Origin: an uncultured Acetatifactor sp.
GTDB lineage: Bacteria > Bacillota > Clostridia > Lachnospirales > Lachnospiraceae
NCBI GenBank assembly: GCA_934436435.1
Contig: CAKSAN010000013.1
Span: forward strand, 86,476 to 150,475
Direction: 5' to 3'
DNA: 64,000 nucleotides
The position numbers and the translations under genes are program-made. This document shows positions 63,745 to 64,000 of this stretch, in pieces. Below the pieces are notes generated by a model. That model saw only the letters and a list, made by a program, of their open reading frames with translations. It searched no databases and was not told where the DNA came from. Every line of letters starts with the position of its first letter. Position 1 is the stretch's first letter.

Positions 63745-63870
63745 TTGACAAAGCACAGAACGATGTGGTAGTATGAAACTCCACCGCGAAAACATAGGTT
63801 TTCCGGTTGAGAAAAAGATTTGAAAAAATCGAAAAAAGTTGTTGACAAACGAAAGTGGTCATGATAAACT
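63745..63870 (+). promoter_or_regulatory. tandem promoters, probably of an rRNA operon
   Basis: P1: TTGACA (63745-63750), 18-base spacer, TAGTAT (63769-63774). P2: TTGACA (63842-63847), 17-base spacer, TAAACT (63865-63870). Both are embedded in the same GTTGTTGACAAA context. The bases to 64000 (containing GATCTTTGACAAATAAACAG) look like the 16S leader of Clostridia; the rRNA itself starts beyond the window. Confidence 0.75.
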
Positions 63871-64000
63871 ATCAGAGTTGCCGCTAAGAACGACAGCAAC
63901 GAACTCTTGCAGAGCAAGAGGGTTTGATCTTTGACAAATAAACAGTAATGCAACCCTGAAAATTCCAAGATTTTCAGAGAAATTCAAGAACAAGCAACTT
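63871..64000 (+). other. rRNA leader-like sequence at window end
   Basis: No open frame. Contains a CTCTTGCAGAGCAAGAG hairpin and a sequence typical of the region just upstream of 16S rRNA in Lachnospiraceae, by recall. The gene body is not in the window. Confidence 0.55.

Overview
The window reads as chromosome of a motile, potentially spore-forming, gut-type Lachnospiraceae bacterium (Clostridia, Roseburia/Agathobacter-like; genus not provable from sequence alone). The signs are strong AGGAGG-type ribosome sites, frequent TTG/GTG starts, Clostridia-typical families (YesM/YesN, bofA-yaaL, DUF2975/HTH pairs, DUF5702, DUF6240), a flagellin-fliS pair, a Clostridia-style Tad pilus locus and a beta-glucuronidase. 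No prophage, CRISPR array or complete insertion sequence was seen.

Layout. 1-9722: a sugar module with the 3' end of an RbsA-type ATPase, permease, lipoprotein binding protein, a YesN/YesM two-component pair, an RbsA-like protein whose ATPase motifs have all decayed, a ROK fructokinase-like sugar kinase, and a soluble chemoreceptor fused to a sugar-binding domain. 9707-12114: AraC regulator and MATE exporter. 12270-13881: a metal-exporter-like permease and a Fur-family regulator behind a promoter with a perfect palindrome. 14010-17405: tRNA-Lys, TatD, second MATE, aldose epimerase. 17546-19372: beta-glucuronidase. 19744-23480: an operon of DUF membrane proteins with a small XRE regulator. 23986-31228: lipoproteins, decayed genes (24842-25617), small membrane proteins including a 29-residue one, and a LysR/YxjG methionine-synthase-like pair. 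31229-36824: unknown Cys-rich protein, UvrA2, truncated ATC hydrolase, thioredoxin, TrmB, YfcE. 36967-43874: D,D-carboxypeptidase, TPR/tandem-repeat/AAA-like protein, glycogen branching enzyme flanked by two related inverted-repeat elements. 44027-48529: DUF6240 protein, flagellin, FliS. 48479-49187: YaaL and BofA. 49306-59145: Tad pilus operon. 59227-63434: rhomboid protease, flavodoxin-SCP2 protein, HIT protein, two-subunit fumarase, PlsC. 63463-64000: tRNA-Ser and tandem promoters that look like the start of an rRNA operon.

How it fits together. The first 9.7 kb looks like a sense-import-phosphorylate-respond circuit for an unphosphorylated sugar, perhaps fructose. The histidine kinase has almost no outside domain, while the locus also encodes a non-catalytic RbsA look-alike and a cytoplasmic sugar-binding chemoreceptor; this is the best candidate for an undescribed signalling system. 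The Tad locus is also unusual: TadC carries an inserted extracytoplasmic domain, a TadE-like pseudopilin ends in two Zn-finger-like modules, and there are two prepilin peptidases.
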